DNA from: Bacteroidota bacterium
Lineage (GTDB): Bacteria; Bacteroidota; Bacteroidia; B-17B0; Aurantibacillaceae
Length of the DNA: 64,000 bases
Reading direction: 5' to 3'
Assembly: GCA_030692515.1 (NCBI GenBank)
Contig: JAUXZS010000014.1
Span: 1-64,000 of the forward strand
The notes beneath the pieces are model-generated. The model was not told where the DNA came from, did not search any database, and saw nothing but the letters and a program-made list of their open reading frames with translations. Below are positions 17,407-26,626 of this stretch, in pieces (position 1 is the stretch's first letter; each line of letters starts with the position of its first letter). The position numbers and the translations under genes were made by a program.

Positions 17407-19349
17407 TTTCCAAAACTAACAGCAATAATTTGAATTTTTCGTTCAGATGCTGCCGCAGGATTGTAAACCGAATTTCGTTTATCTTTTAAATCATCACTTA
17501 CTTTACTTGCAACCAATTCACCAATTTCTACATCTTCAAAAATAATTTTTCCTTCGCCTGGAGTTTCATTATTAAAATATTTTACAAAAAAACCATCTTT
17601 TGTTTCAGTAAAATAATTACGCAAACTGCTTATTCTTCGTTTAGCTAAATTAATATTGTAATCTGTACTTGCCAATGGACTGCAATATCCTTTCATAGTA
17701 ATTTTTACAGTTTCGCGATTTTTTAAAACCTTAACTAATAAATCAGAAAATCTTTTTAAGTCGTCCATTCCTGCATCAACACTATCCGCAAAAAAATTCT
17801 CCACTCTATTGGTAGCCTTTTCTTTCATTTCGCCCTCTAAACCTTTAGGGAATTCGGCTACGTATTGTGGAACTAAAACTTTATATTCATTATAAGTTGT
17901 TTCGTAGTTTTTGGTAGTAGTAATGTTTTTTGTTTTAGGGTTAGGTTCGTCATTATGAAAATATAAGGTTAAAGGCACCAATAATTTCATCTGGCCCCTT
18001 ACCATTTCCATAGTATCAATTGGTAATGGCGGTAAACTCAACGGCTCAATTGTAAACCTATAAATATCATTACAACAATTTAATTTATTTTCAAAATAAG
18101 ACCCTACCCTGTTGCTAGAAAGATAAGCTCTATCTCTACTTTTATTAACCGAATAATAAATATCGTTATAACTGCTATTAATGGGATATCCGGCATTTTG
18201 TGGTTCTAAAAAAACAGAATCTTTAAATTCACTTTTAAAAATATCAAAACCTCCTAATCCTTTGTGGTATGTGCTGCTAAAATACAAAGTGTTTCTTTCG
18301 TTTACATACCAAGGTGTAATTTCATCGTCGGGTGTATTTACTTTTTTTCCTGCGTTTATAGGTGTATTATACGTTCCATCAGAATTTTTAATACTGTACC
18401 AAATGTCTAAATTACCCTCTCCTCCTGCTCTATTACTTGCAAAAAACAAAACCTCATTGTCATTCATCATGCCAAAACTTGGTTGCGAAGTGTTTACACC
18501 TTTTAAATTTATTGGTTCGGGCATACGCTCTAAAGGTTGCCATTTGTTATTTACATAATTACTAGCATATAATTCGCAGATATATTCGCTTGCATTTTTT
18601 GCTTTACAACGCGAAACTATCATTTGTTTATAATCATTACTAAAACAAGTATTGGCATTGTGCAAGTACGTAGCATTTATATTTGTATCTAATGCTTTTA
18701 CTTTTTGCCATTTCGTCATTTTAATTTCCGACTTGTAAATTTTATTAAAACTCACATCGTTCTCATCTTTTTTTGCAGAATTTTTTAAGGATGAAAAATA
18801 AAGTGTACTGTCTTTTTCAAAAGCAGCATACTCACTTACTTTACTATTTATTGTTGTGTCTAAATGTTCTATTTTAGAGGTAGTTGGACTTTTAATGAGC
18901 AACTGAGCAAGGTCGCAAGCTTCAATCTCAAGCAAAGATTTTTTTATATAATAATTAAAATCAATTTTATTATTTTTCTTTTTTATTTTAGAAAATTTTG
19001 TAAACCATTTTTTTGCATCTTTATATTGCCCTTTGCTTTTAAGTAATTGCCCAATCCAATAAAAAGTTAAAGGATATTTTTTACCATTGTCAACAGATGC
19101 AACTCTATAATACAAACGTAAAGCAATATCAATATCAAAGTTTAATCTACTCGCCTCAGCGAATTTATATTGCAAACTAATTTCGCTGCTATCTCTATAA
19201 TATAAGCGATTATAGCTTTGAGCGGCGCTATACCAATCTTTATTTGCCATTGCGGCATCGCCTTGTGCTAAAACTAGGCGATTTGATTGTCCAAAAAAAG
19301 AAAAGGCGCAACCTAAAAAAAATGGTATGAGAAGTTTGATTTTTTTCAC
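17403..19349 (-). CDS. TPR-PD40-OmpA protein, PorE-like T9SS/envelope component
   Basis: 648 residues with a signal peptide (FFLGCAFSFFGQ). N-terminal TPR-like helices (about 25-150, GDAAMANKDWYSAAQSYNRL) are followed by WD40-like PD40 strands (about 190-430; FASNRAGGEGNLDIWYS, SYHKGLGGFDIFKS). A linker and a C-terminal OmpA-like domain come next (MKGYCSPLASTDYNINLAKR). This order matches PorE-type proteins that tie the T9SS to peptidoglycan. It is 1 bp downstream of the PorP gene, the usual pairing for such proteins. The specific PorE assignment is inference; the OmpA/PD40 architecture is visible. Confidence 0.82.
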   Translation of the reverse strand: MKKIKLLIPFFLGCAFSFFGQSNRLVLAQGDAAMANKDWYSAAQSYNRLYYRDSSEISLQYKFAEASRLNFDIDIALRLYYRVASVDNGKKYPLTFYWIGQLLKSKGQYKDAKKWFTKFSKIKKKNNKIDFNYYIKKSLLEIEACDLAQLLIKSPTTSKIEHLDTTINSKVSEYAAFEKDSTLYFSSLKNSAKKDENDVSFNKIYKSEIKMTKWQKVKALDTNINATYLHNANTCFSNDYKQMIVSRCKAKNASEYICELYASNYVNNKWQPLERMPEPINLKGVNTSQPSFGMMNDNEVLFFASNRAGGEGNLDIWYSIKNSDGTYNTPINAGKKVNTPDDEITPWYVNERNTLYFSSTYHKGLGGFDIFKSEFKDSVFLEPQNAGYPINSSYNDIYYSVNKSRDRAYLSSNRVGSYFENKLNCCNDIYRFTIEPLSLPPLPIDTMEMVRGQMKLLVPLTLYFHNDEPNPKTKNITTTKNYETTYNEYKVLVPQYVAEFPKGLEGEMKEKATNRVENFFADSVDAGMDDLKRFSDLLVKVLKNRETVKITMKGYCSPLASTDYNINLAKRRISSLRNYFTETKDGFFVKYFNNETPGEGKIIFEDVEIGELVASKVSDDLKDKRNSVYNPAAASERKIQIIAVSFGN

Positions 19350-19350
19350 T

Positions 19351-20406
19351 TTACATAAACACAGGACAAACCCTTTTTTTAAGAAAATTACTTGGCTTCC
19401 GAAAAATTACATAATTAATAAATATTTCAAAAGCGCCCCTTCTATTGGTTGCCGCAGTGAATTTACTCGTATTAATATCATACGCTATTCCACTTTGCAA
19501 AGTTTTATGAGTATAACCAAACCTAAAAACAACTGCATCTTTTGTGCGTAAACATATGCCAGCTAAAACAGCTTTATTATCATCTCTATTAAAATAATAT
19601 TTTAAAGAGCTATGTGGAATTATTTCGTAATTTTTTGCTTGCTTAGAGATGAGTGCTTCGGCAATTACATCTACTTTTTGATTTATAGGAGTTGAATAAC
19701 TTAAATAATTTGTCATTTTAAAATCTAATCTACTTAATTTATTTCCTTGATAAGTGATTACAGGATTAGTAATATGGTGAAATCCTAAACCAACAGTAAA
19801 CCTATGTTTGTTATTTAAGATGTATTGAATTCCAGTTCCCATATTTACATCAGCGTAATTAAATTTGGTCCAATCAAAATTTTCGCCGGCAGCTGTAGTT
19901 TTGTTATAATTTACACCATCAAATTGATTATCAAATGTCATTTTATCATAATCAAAACCAACCTGACACCAACCTAAATTCATTCCTGCAGTAAAAAGTA
20001 AACTACTATCTGCCTTCCCTAAAAATATATAAGAACCATTGGCATACAATTGTGTTGTACCATATCTTGCATCTCCGGCTCTATCACTATTAAACACTAA
20101 ACCAACACCAACCATATCTTTTACTAATTGTTTTGGTTTTATGCGAGCTTCGCCATTCATACTAAATGTTGAATAAGGAACGGGAACTGCTTGCCATTGA
20201 CTGCGGTAGATTGCACCCACTCTAAAATCTCCATTAAATAAACCAGTAAAACCAGGTGTAAGGTTTAATAGAGAGCCATTAAATTGCGAAAAGTGAATAT
20301 CTTGTCCAAAAGAGACTTTAAACAAAAAAATTGTCCAGAATAAATATTTTAATCGCTTTTTTATAAAAAATCGTTCCTTTAAAAATACGAATTTTTCAAA
20401 TAACAA
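19351..20406 (-). CDS. PorP/SprF-family T9SS outer-membrane protein
   Basis: Up to 351 residues. The signature FGQDIHFSQFNGSLLNLTPGFTGLFNGDFRVGAIYRSQW is the PorP/SprF start of the mature barrel (quoted here only as its two ends: QDIHFSQF and GAIYRSQW). Later blocks are GVGLVFNSDRAGDARYGTTQ, GFHHITNP, and a final strand near FEIFINYVIF. The start is ambiguous: TTG at 20404-20406 or ATA at 20362-20364, which would give a neat signal peptide MKKRLKYLFW. It is paired with the PorE-like gene. PorP-family proteins sit in the outer membrane and serve T9SS or cargo anchoring. Confidence 0.85.
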   Translation of the reverse strand: MLFEKFVFLKERFFIKKRLKYLFWTIFLFKVSFGQDIHFSQFNGSLLNLTPGFTGLFNGDFRVGAIYRSQWQAVPVPYSTFSMNGEARIKPKQLVKDMVGVGLVFNSDRAGDARYGTTQLYANGSYIFLGKADSSLLFTAGMNLGWCQVGFDYDKMTFDNQFDGVNYNKTTAAGENFDWTKFNYADVNMGTGIQYILNNKHRFTVGLGFHHITNPVITYQGNKLSRLDFKMTNYLSYSTPINQKVDVIAEALISKQAKNYEIIPHSSLKYYFNRDDNKAVLAGICLRTKDAVVFRFGYTHKTLQSGIAYDINTSKFTAATNRRGAFEIFINYVIFRKPSNFLKKRVCPVFM

Positions 20407-20414
20407 ACAAAGCT

Positions 20415-20443
20415 TTGTTTACCATGTTTAATTATTAAATTTG
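20415..20443 (+). promoter_or_regulatory. Promoter of the acyl-CoA dehydrogenase gene
   Basis: TTG (20415-20417) is followed by 18 nt and TAAATTTG (20436-20443). The ATG at 20463 lies 20 nt downstream of the box. The element partly overlaps the beginning of the divergent PorP gene, which argues for the shorter PorP start. Confidence 0.6.
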
Positions 20444-20462
20444 TACTTCAATTTTAAAGACT

Positions 20463-21641
20463 ATGGCAACAGATAATTTTCAAGCTCACGATTACTATTT
20501 AATGGATGAGCTATTAACAGATGAACATAAATTAATTAGAGATACAGCCCGCGCTTGGGTTAAAAAGGAAGTAACACCAATTGTTGAAGAAGCTTGTCAA
20601 ACAACAGTTTTTCCAAAACAATGGATAAAAGGTTTGGCTGAAATCGGAGCTTTTGGTCCTTACATACCAGCAGAATATGGTGGTCCGGGATTAGATCAAA
20701 TTTCATACGGCTTAATTATGCAAGAATTAGAGCGTGGAGATAGTGGATTACGTTCTACTGCATCGGTTCAAAGCTCTTTAGTAATGTATCCTATTTATGC
20801 CTATGGAAGCGAGGAACAAAAGAAAAAATATTTACCAAAATTAGCCACAGGCGACCTTATGGGTTGCTTTGGTTTAACAGAGCCAGACCATGGAAGTAAT
20901 CCAAATGGTATGATTACAAACTTTAAAGATAAAGGAGATCATTATTTATTAAATGGCGCAAAAATGTGGATTAGTAATTCACCCTTTGCTGATATTGCAA
21001 TAGTTTGGGCAAAAGATGAAACTGGAGAAGTAAGAGGTTTAATTGTTGAAAGAGGAGATCCAGGCTTTACAACTCCTGAAACTCATGGTAAATGGAGTTT
21101 ACGTGCGAGTGCTACTGGTGAATTAGTTTTTGATAATGTAAAAGTGCCAAAAGAAAATTTATTACCAAATGTAAAAGGCTTAAAAGGACCATTAGGTTGT
21201 TTAAATAGTGCTCGATTTGGAATTGCATGGGGAGTAATTGGTGCAGCTATGGATTGTTATGACAGTGCATTACGTTATAGTAAAGAAAGAATTCAATTTG
21301 GTAAACCAATAGGCGCTTTTCAGTTAACACAAAAAAAATTAGCCGAAATGATTACTGAAATTACAAAAGCGCAATTATTAACTTGGCGTTTAGGTGTATT
21401 AAAAAACGAAAATCGTGCTACACCTTCTCAAATTAGTATGGCAAAAAGAAATAATGTAAACATGGCATTACAAATTGCTCGCGAAGCGCGTCAAATACAC
21501 GGCGCTATGGGTATTACAGGCGAATATCCAATTATGCGACACATGATGAACTTAGAAAGTGTAATCACTTATGAAGGTACACATGACATTCACTTATTGA
21601 TTACTGGAATGGATGTTACAGGATTTAATGCCTTTGGCTAG
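20463..21641 (+). CDS. Acyl-CoA dehydrogenase, glutaryl-CoA dehydrogenase-like
   Basis: 392 residues, the full family length. Features include FGLTEPDHGSNP (FAD/substrate loop), GAKMWISNSPFAD, RSTASVQSSLVMYPI near the substrate site, and the catalytic base Glu371 in VITYEGTHDIH. The pattern RSTASVQSSL and YEGTHDIH is characteristic of glutaryl-CoA dehydrogenases, which convert glutaryl-CoA to crotonyl-CoA in lysine and tryptophan breakdown. The FAD-dependent mechanism is certain; the substrate is inferred from residues. It is monocistronic, ending at a strong bidirectional terminator. Confidence 0.9.
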   Translation: MATDNFQAHDYYLMDELLTDEHKLIRDTARAWVKKEVTPIVEEACQTTVFPKQWIKGLAEIGAFGPYIPAEYGGPGLDQISYGLIMQELERGDSGLRSTASVQSSLVMYPIYAYGSEEQKKKYLPKLATGDLMGCFGLTEPDHGSNPNGMITNFKDKGDHYLLNGAKMWISNSPFADIAIVWAKDETGEVRGLIVERGDPGFTTPETHGKWSLRASATGELVFDNVKVPKENLLPNVKGLKGPLGCLNSARFGIAWGVIGAAMDCYDSALRYSKERIQFGKPIGAFQLTQKKLAEMITEITKAQLLTWRLGVLKNENRATPSQISMAKRNNVNMALQIAREARQIHGAMGITGEYPIMRHMMNLESVITYEGTHDIHLLITGMDVTGFNAFG

Positions 21642-21665
21642 TCCTTAATAAAAAATAAACCTCAT

Positions 21666-21704
21666 AAAAAATCCCCTATCAAATTATTGATAGGGGATTT
21701 TTTT
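21666..21704. terminator. Bidirectional terminator
   Basis: A/T-flanked hairpin with arms AATCCCCTATCAA and TTGATAGGGGATT around a short loop. It lies between convergent genes ending at 21641 (+) and 21723 (-), and both strands have a T-tract after the stem. Confidence 0.9.
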
Positions 21705-21722
21705 ATTAAGACTATTTAATAA

Positions 21723-22706
21723 TTATTTATATCCAATAACTTTTTTCTTAGTTTTATTTTTGTGCTTCCACTCAACCTTCCAACCGTAAGGGCAAGAATT
21801 TGCGGCAGCGCTAACAGGGTTGCCACTTGCATCCACACTAAATAATACTTTTAACGCAAAATCTTTATCCTCCACTTTAATATTTACTTCGCCTTGCACT
21901 GGTGCCCACCATCCGCAAGTCCAATTCCAAACTATTGGAGTAGTTACTTGACTTGTAAAAGTGTTACCTTCACGAGTAGTTCCAAAATTTTCAAGGCTGC
22001 TTAAATCACCATTACTTCCAATACCTTCTCCAGTACAAGTTAATATCCCGCCAGGTAAAGTATATGTAAATCTACGGTTGATGTTATATACAGCAGTTTT
22101 ATCTCCGTCAAAAGTGACATTTAAATTGCTACCATTAACAGAGCTACCCAAACTTGCTTGTGTTTTAACAATTAATAATTCCCACCAAGAACCACCAGTA
22201 TCATTAGTGATAAATTGAGTTCCATTTAACTCTACGCTTTTAGAATCTGAAGAGCGAGTAACTTTAAATGCTAAATAATCAACTTTTAACACACATCCTG
22301 CTTGCTTCCAACGTTTACCTAGGGCGTAATCAACAATAGTTAATCTAATAGAACCAGATTTAAGACGGTTATTAACTACTGTAACTCCATCATAATTAAT
22401 TTTGATGGTTCCTAAATAAGCGCCTGTTGTATCAATTGTATATGGTACGGCTGTAATACCAAGAGTAGAATTAATAGCTTCAATACCAGAAACGCTAGTT
22501 CCTCTACCATGTAAAAAATTGTTATTACCGGCAACGGTATTTACATCACTTACGGCAGCGTCATTTTCTGTTTGAACAGATCTGTTATCTTCAGAAGCTT
22601 GGCCATCTTCCTCTTTAAAGGCTTTTTTCTTTTTACAACTTGTAAATACTAAAACGCTTGTTAACATAACAAGAGAAAGAGAATAAATTAGTTTATTTTT
22701 TTTCAT
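21723..22706 (-). CDS. Large lipoprotein of unknown function
   Basis: 327 residues with lipobox FTSC (Cys24) followed by a KKKK stretch and an acidic linker (KEEDGQASEDNRSVQTENDA). The rest is beta-rich: ALGKRWKQAGCVLKVDYLAF, LTCTGEGIGSNG, and a cysteine-containing end WNWTCGWWAP and NSCPYGWKVEW. A protein of the same length and layout is encoded at 52341-53324, so this appears to be a paralogous pair. No named family is recognised. The location, at the membrane on the periplasmic or surface side, is inferred from the signal. Confidence 0.65.
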   Translation of the reverse strand: MKKNKLIYSLSLVMLTSVLVFTSCKKKKAFKEEDGQASEDNRSVQTENDAAVSDVNTVAGNNNFLHGRGTSVSGIEAINSTLGITAVPYTIDTTGAYLGTIKINYDGVTVVNNRLKSGSIRLTIVDYALGKRWKQAGCVLKVDYLAFKVTRSSDSKSVELNGTQFITNDTGGSWWELLIVKTQASLGSSVNGSNLNVTFDGDKTAVYNINRRFTYTLPGGILTCTGEGIGSNGDLSSLENFGTTREGNTFTSQVTTPIVWNWTCGWWAPVQGEVNIKVEDKDFALKVLFSVDASGNPVSAAANSCPYGWKVEWKHKNKTKKKVIGYK

Positions 22707-22814
22707 TTTTTATAAGTTTTTTATTTTGACTAATAGAGATTTAAAAAGTTTAACGAATATATTAAATAAAAAATAAAAAAAGAATCTTGCCGGTAATAAC
22801 CTGATTATCAACCC

Positions 22815-24161
22815 TTAATATTTGATATAAATTAGTTCCAAAAAAGTAAGACTTTTTAATTTTATGGTTGAAATGTCCTTATTTTCATCATTAATTTTGT
22901 AAAGCCCTTGAATTGGAAAACCATTTATTTTGGTTTTACCTCTGGTTTTGGGTTTTAATAAAAACAAAGTTGATTGATCATCAAAATCTTTATCAAAAGA
23001 AACAGAATAAACAACCACATCATCAAATAATAAATATTTATTGGTAATAATAGCGTTAACTGGATTTTTTAAAAAACTATTATTTTTATTTACCGGACAA
23101 ATAACTATGGTCTTATCTATATACTTTGTTGGAATATGTTCTTTAAAATTCTCTCCTCTTATTTTTATAGGCAAATTAATAAATGGAATCATAAAATCTT
23201 CATCATTATTTCTAGTAACATAAAACGGAAATTGAATGGTTACATTAATGTATTTTAATTTATATATTTTAAAACGACTGGCGCTCAACATTACTACTAA
23301 AAACAAAAAACCATCAGATAGTAGTCCCAAGATAAAGTATATAATAGAAGATTTTAGATCTGATACAAAAAAATTATTTACAAAAGTAATAAGGACTGTT
23401 AAAGAATACCAGAAAAGTAGTCTAAAAAAAATATTTTCATTGAAATGAATTTTATCGTAATCAAAAAATTTAGAATAATTATTGGCATTATTCAACATTT
23501 GAATCCAAAAATTTATTCCAAATAAATAAATAATTATAGAAATAAAAACCGTAAAATATCCTAAGAAACCGTCTATTAAAAAAAAGTCGAATAAACCGTG
23601 AGAGGCAATGGCTAAAGACACTGATAGTATAATGTTAATGTAGTGATTTCCTTTTTTAAATATTTTATATCTGTAAAACCCATAAACAATAATGGTAGTA
23701 TTAATTATATGTTCTAATGAAGAGTAAAAAGTTCGAGGAGTGATAATTCTAATACCATATAAACTAAAGTATTTAAAATTTTCTATCATAGCAAAGCCAA
23801 TGGCTGTTACACCAGCAAAGATAAAAATATCAATAGGTTCGTCTAATCTCTTTCTGAAAATTGTGAGTACAAGAATAACTCCAATAATTTTAGATAATTC
23901 TTCGTTTAAGCCAACACCAATTATTGAATATAAAATATCATTAATAAACTCTCCATTTTCGTGAAAACCGATTTTATAAAGTAAGCTATAAAAATATAAA
24001 CTAATTGCTGGGGTTAAGCAACCAATAAGTAATGCAATTATTAATGGCCCAATTTTTTCGCGTTTAAAAACATCAATTCTTCTAAAATAATCAACCCACA
24101 TTGTTGCCGAAACAATAACAGCAAAAGACGTAGCTAGTAAAGTTATAGTTGAATTATCCAT
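22815..24161 (-). CDS. PrsW-family intramembrane protease with C-terminal extension
   Basis: 448 residues, about twice a typical PrsW. The N-terminal half has the family motifs NEELSK (E87, E88), AMIENFKYF (E127), SSLEHI (H151) and SHGLFDFF (H188, D192) in consecutive TM helices. The second half has two or three more TM segments (about 245-300) and then a soluble beta-rich domain (about 315-448: IPFINLPIKIRGENF, NGFPIQGLYKIND). PrsW cleaves anti-sigma factors in Bacillus; the target here is unknown. A TAGCTTTG box at 24168-24175 may serve as its -7 element. Confidence 0.75.
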   Translation of the reverse strand: MDNSTITLLATSFAVIVSATMWVDYFRRIDVFKREKIGPLIIALLIGCLTPAISLYFYSLLYKIGFHENGEFINDILYSIIGVGLNEELSKIIGVILVLTIFRKRLDEPIDIFIFAGVTAIGFAMIENFKYFSLYGIRIITPRTFYSSLEHIINTTIIVYGFYRYKIFKKGNHYINIILSVSLAIASHGLFDFFLIDGFLGYFTVFISIIIYLFGINFWIQMLNNANNYSKFFDYDKIHFNENIFFRLLFWYSLTVLITFVNNFFVSDLKSSIIYFILGLLSDGFLFLVVMLSASRFKIYKLKYINVTIQFPFYVTRNNDEDFMIPFINLPIKIRGENFKEHIPTKYIDKTIVICPVNKNNSFLKNPVNAIITNKYLLFDDVVVYSVSFDKDFDDQSTLFLLKPKTRGKTKINGFPIQGLYKINDENKDISTIKLKSLTFLELIYIKY

Positions 24162-24183
24162 TTAATGCAAAGCTAAAGCAAAA

Positions 24184-24210
24184 AACCCACCACGTTAAAC
24201 GAGATGGGTT
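24184..24210 (-). terminator. Terminator of the rpsF-rpsR-rplI operon
   Basis: Minus-strand stem AACCCATCTCG with CGTGGTGGGTT around TTTAA, followed by a run of T. It lies immediately after rplI and before the PrsW-like gene. Confidence 0.8.
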
Positions 24211-24233
24211 CTAAAATAAAAATATTCACAAAT

Positions 24234-24680
24234 TTATTCAGCTACAACTTCAAAAGCTACTGTAGCAGAAACTTCTTTGTATAAACGAACTTTTGCAGAA
24301 TAAGTGCCTAACTGCTTAATATTATCTTCAGCAATTTCGATATTTTTACGTTCAACAGCATAACCGGCTTTTTGCAAAGCATCAGCAATTTGAATATTGG
24401 TTACAGAACCAAATATTTTTCCGCTTTCGCCAGCTTTTGCACCTACTTTTATGCTAACTTCTGATAATTTCTCAGCGTTTGCAGTTGCTTCCTTACGTAA
24501 TTTATCTTCTTTAAAAGCACGTTGTTTTAGTATTTCGGTGTGCATTTTCTTCACACTTTCAGTAGCTAAAATTGCCATTCCTTTTGGTAATAAAAAGTTA
24601 CGACCATAACCGTTACGCACAGTTACTTTGTCATCTTTGTAACCTAATCCCTTAACATCTTGTTTTAAAATAACTTCCAT
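24234..24680 (-). CDS. rplI: 50S ribosomal protein L9
   Basis: 148 residues, full length. The N-terminal domain MEVILKQDVKGLGYKDDKVT and VRNGYGRNFLLPKGMA is the L9 signature; a long connecting helix and the C-terminal domain (VGAKAGESGKIFGSVTN) follow. It is the last gene of the S6-S18-L9 operon, 18 bp behind rpsR, and is followed by a strong terminator. Confidence 0.98.
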   Translation of the reverse strand: MEVILKQDVKGLGYKDDKVTVRNGYGRNFLLPKGMAILATESVKKMHTEILKQRAFKEDKLRKEATANAEKLSEVSIKVGAKAGESGKIFGSVTNIQIADALQKAGYAVERKNIEIAEDNIKQLGTYSAKVRLYKEVSATVAFEVVAE

Positions 24681-24698
24681 TTTAATTTCTTCTATAAA

Positions 24699-24965
24699 TT
24701 ATTTCATTAAATCGGCTACATATGGCATTAACGATAAATGACGAGCACGTTTTACCGCTTGCGCCACTTTACGTTGGAATTTCAATGAAGTTCCAGTTAA
24801 ACGGCGAGGTAATAACTTACCTTGTTCGTTAACGAATTTCAATAAAAAATCAGGGTCTTTGTAATCTATGTACTTAATACCACTTTTCTTAAAGCGGCAA
24901 TATTTTTTCTTTTTTGCCTCAGCTGTTGGAGGGTTAAGATATCTTATGTCTTTTGGCGCTGCCAT
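24699..24965 (-). CDS. rpsR: 30S ribosomal protein S18
   Basis: 88 residues. [20 protein letters not shown], then ISPRR-like [20 protein letters not shown] and [12 protein letters not shown] identify S18. It pairs with S6 on the platform of the small subunit. It is in the middle of the S6-S18-L9 operon. Confidence 0.98.
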   Translation of the reverse strand: MAAPKDIRYLNPPTAEAKKKKYCRFKKSGIKYIDYKDPDFLLKFVNEQGKLLPRRLTGTSLKFQRKVAQAVKRARHLSLMPYVADLMK

Positions 24966-24992
24966 TTTTTCTAAACGTTAATTGGTTAAAAC

Positions 24993-25364
24993 TTATGCGT
25001 TAGCACTTTCTTTCTTTTTTGTCTTAGATTCTGCTCTAATGCCCTTACGCTTATCAGCGTATGCAACAGCATGTTTATCTAATGAAACAGTTAAAAAGCG
25101 TAATATACGCTCATCACGTTTGTAAGTAACTTCCAAATCGTTAACTATTTCTTCACCTTTACCTGAAAATTCAAGTAAATGGTAAAAACCAGTTGTTTTC
25201 TTTTGGATTGGGTATGCTAATTTTTTTAAGCCCCAGTTCTCTTCATTAACGATCTTTCCTCCTAAATCGGTAATGGTTTTTTTAATTTTCTTCGCGGCCT
25301 CCTTTGCCTGATCATCAGACAAAACGGGAGTTAAAATGAAGACCGTCTCATAACGTTTTTCCAT
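24993..25364 (-). CDS. rpsF: 30S ribosomal protein S6
   Basis: 123 residues. The ferredoxin-like core begins with YETVFILTPVLSDDQ, contains VNEENWGLKKLAYPIQKKTTG and FYHLLEFSG, and ends with a basic tail (KGIRAESKTKKKESANA). It is the first gene of the operon, 27 bp upstream of rpsR. A TATCTTTG -7 box lies 23 nt upstream. Confidence 0.98.
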   Translation of the reverse strand: MEKRYETVFILTPVLSDDQAKEAAKKIKKTITDLGGKIVNEENWGLKKLAYPIQKKTTGFYHLLEFSGKGEEIVNDLEVTYKRDERILRFLTVSLDKHAVAYADKRKGIRAESKTKKKESANA

Positions 25365-25386
25365 TGTTTATTTTTTAATTGGGGTG

Positions 25387-25394
25387 CAAAGATA
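25387..25394 (-). promoter_or_regulatory. -7 element of the rpsF operon promoter
   Basis: TATCTTTG on the minus strand matches TAnnTTTG and is 23 nt upstream of the S6 start codon. I find no exact TTG at 19-21 nt; the -33 region is a T-run. Confidence 0.5.
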
Positions 25395-25503
25395 ATAAAA
25401 TAATCTAAAAACCGCATGAAAATGCAATTATTTTAACCTGAAATTGAAGAAAATTTGACTAAAATTACAATAGTGCGAACTTATTGGGTAAAGGGTATTA
25501 GAT

Positions 25504-26379
25504 TTATTTCTTGGTTTCTTGCTCAAAAACACCTTCAGTTATTGAAGATTGGTCTCTAAAACAGGCTACTCCACCCCAATTAAATATCTTTTTTTGATAC
25601 ATCCAAACATCATTTTCAATCACTAAAATACGTTGGATAATATAAACTCCATTTCCCTCTATAATTTCTTCTGTTACCCCTTGTTTATATTTAGCTAATA
25701 AGGCTAAAGTACGACTATCAATTTTGCGGTTTGTGTTTGAGGTATTAGCTACAGAAAACTTTTGCTCCGAAGGTTTATATTGAGCTATTGAATTTGGCAA
25801 AGCTGGGGTATTTTGCGGGATATATCCAACTTTTGAAGCTGCTAAAAGCTTTCTATCGGCTGCTTGTTTTTCACGAATAAGTTTAATTGCTTCGCGCTCG
25901 GCCTTTTTAATTTCTTTCATAGCCTCCTTCATTTCTTTTAAATATGGCTCATCATAATCAATATTATTATTTTTGGCATTATATTGATATTTATTTATTG
26001 GTTGATCAAATAATGAATAATCTATACCATCATAACGCGTAAATAAAACAACATCTGCGACATAAGTTGGGAATTTTGTCATTTCAGTAGATTCTTTTAT
26101 CCCTTTTGTGCTTACAAAAAACTTTTTTTGAACGTATCCTTCTTTAACAATAGTTACATCAAACTCACGATTTAGCGGTAAGTACAAATTATAATTGCCA
26201 TCTACATCTGTTTGTGTATTGCTAGTTAAAAAGGCATCTTGTACTACCTGGACGTTTGCACCACCAATTACAGCGTTTTTATCGTTATATATTTTACCCA
26301 TAAAATGAATTGTCATTTGTTGTCCAAAACAAAATTGTAGGCTTACAAGTAATACGGTAGTAAATTTTAATCTATTCAT
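25504..26379 (-). CDS. Exported protein with carboxypeptidase-regulatory-like domain
   Basis: 291 residues with signal peptide (FTTVLLVSLQFCFGQQ). Residues ~22-105 form a regulatory-like Ig fold: IHFMGKIYNDKNAVIGGANV, TDVDGNYNLYLPLN and VTIVKEGYVQKKFFVS. A charged coiled-coil segment follows (KEMKEAMKEIKKAEREAIKL), then a Gln/Asn/Ser linker and a C-terminal block (TEEIIEGNGVYIIQRILV). A similar regulatory domain occurs inside the phosphatase at 56963. Likely periplasmic; function unknown. Confidence 0.7.
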   Translation of the reverse strand: MNRLKFTTVLLVSLQFCFGQQMTIHFMGKIYNDKNAVIGGANVQVVQDAFLTSNTQTDVDGNYNLYLPLNREFDVTIVKEGYVQKKFFVSTKGIKESTEMTKFPTYVADVVLFTRYDGIDYSLFDQPINKYQYNAKNNNIDYDEPYLKEMKEAMKEIKKAEREAIKLIREKQAADRKLLAASKVGYIPQNTPALPNSIAQYKPSEQKFSVANTSNTNRKIDSRTLALLAKYKQGVTEEIIEGNGVYIIQRILVIENDVWMYQKKIFNWGGVACFRDQSSITEGVFEQETKK

Positions 26380-26601
26380 AGTATCAATTTAACGGCTTAT
26401 ACCATAAATTGGTCGGCGAAGTTACATTTTTAATCGGATTACTAATTAACTTTTACTTGTTAATAACTGTTATAAAAATTTAGATTTATTTAAAAAAAAT
26501 CTTCCTGTTTATTCAACTATTTTTTATTTTCAATTTCTATCTAACTTCAAATCTGAGACTTATATATCTTTCATTAATTTTTTAGTTTAAATGCTTACAT
26601 T

Positions 26602-26609
26602 TATCTTTG
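26602..26609 (+). promoter_or_regulatory. Possible -7 box upstream of the M1 peptidase
   Basis: TATCTTTG fits TAnnTTTG and lies between the two candidate ATGs (26591 and 26627). If it is real, transcription starts near 26616 and the ATG at 26627 must be the start codon. The -33 region has TTT rather than TTG. Confidence 0.4.
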
Positions 26610-26626
26610 TTTCCCGATTTAAGCCT

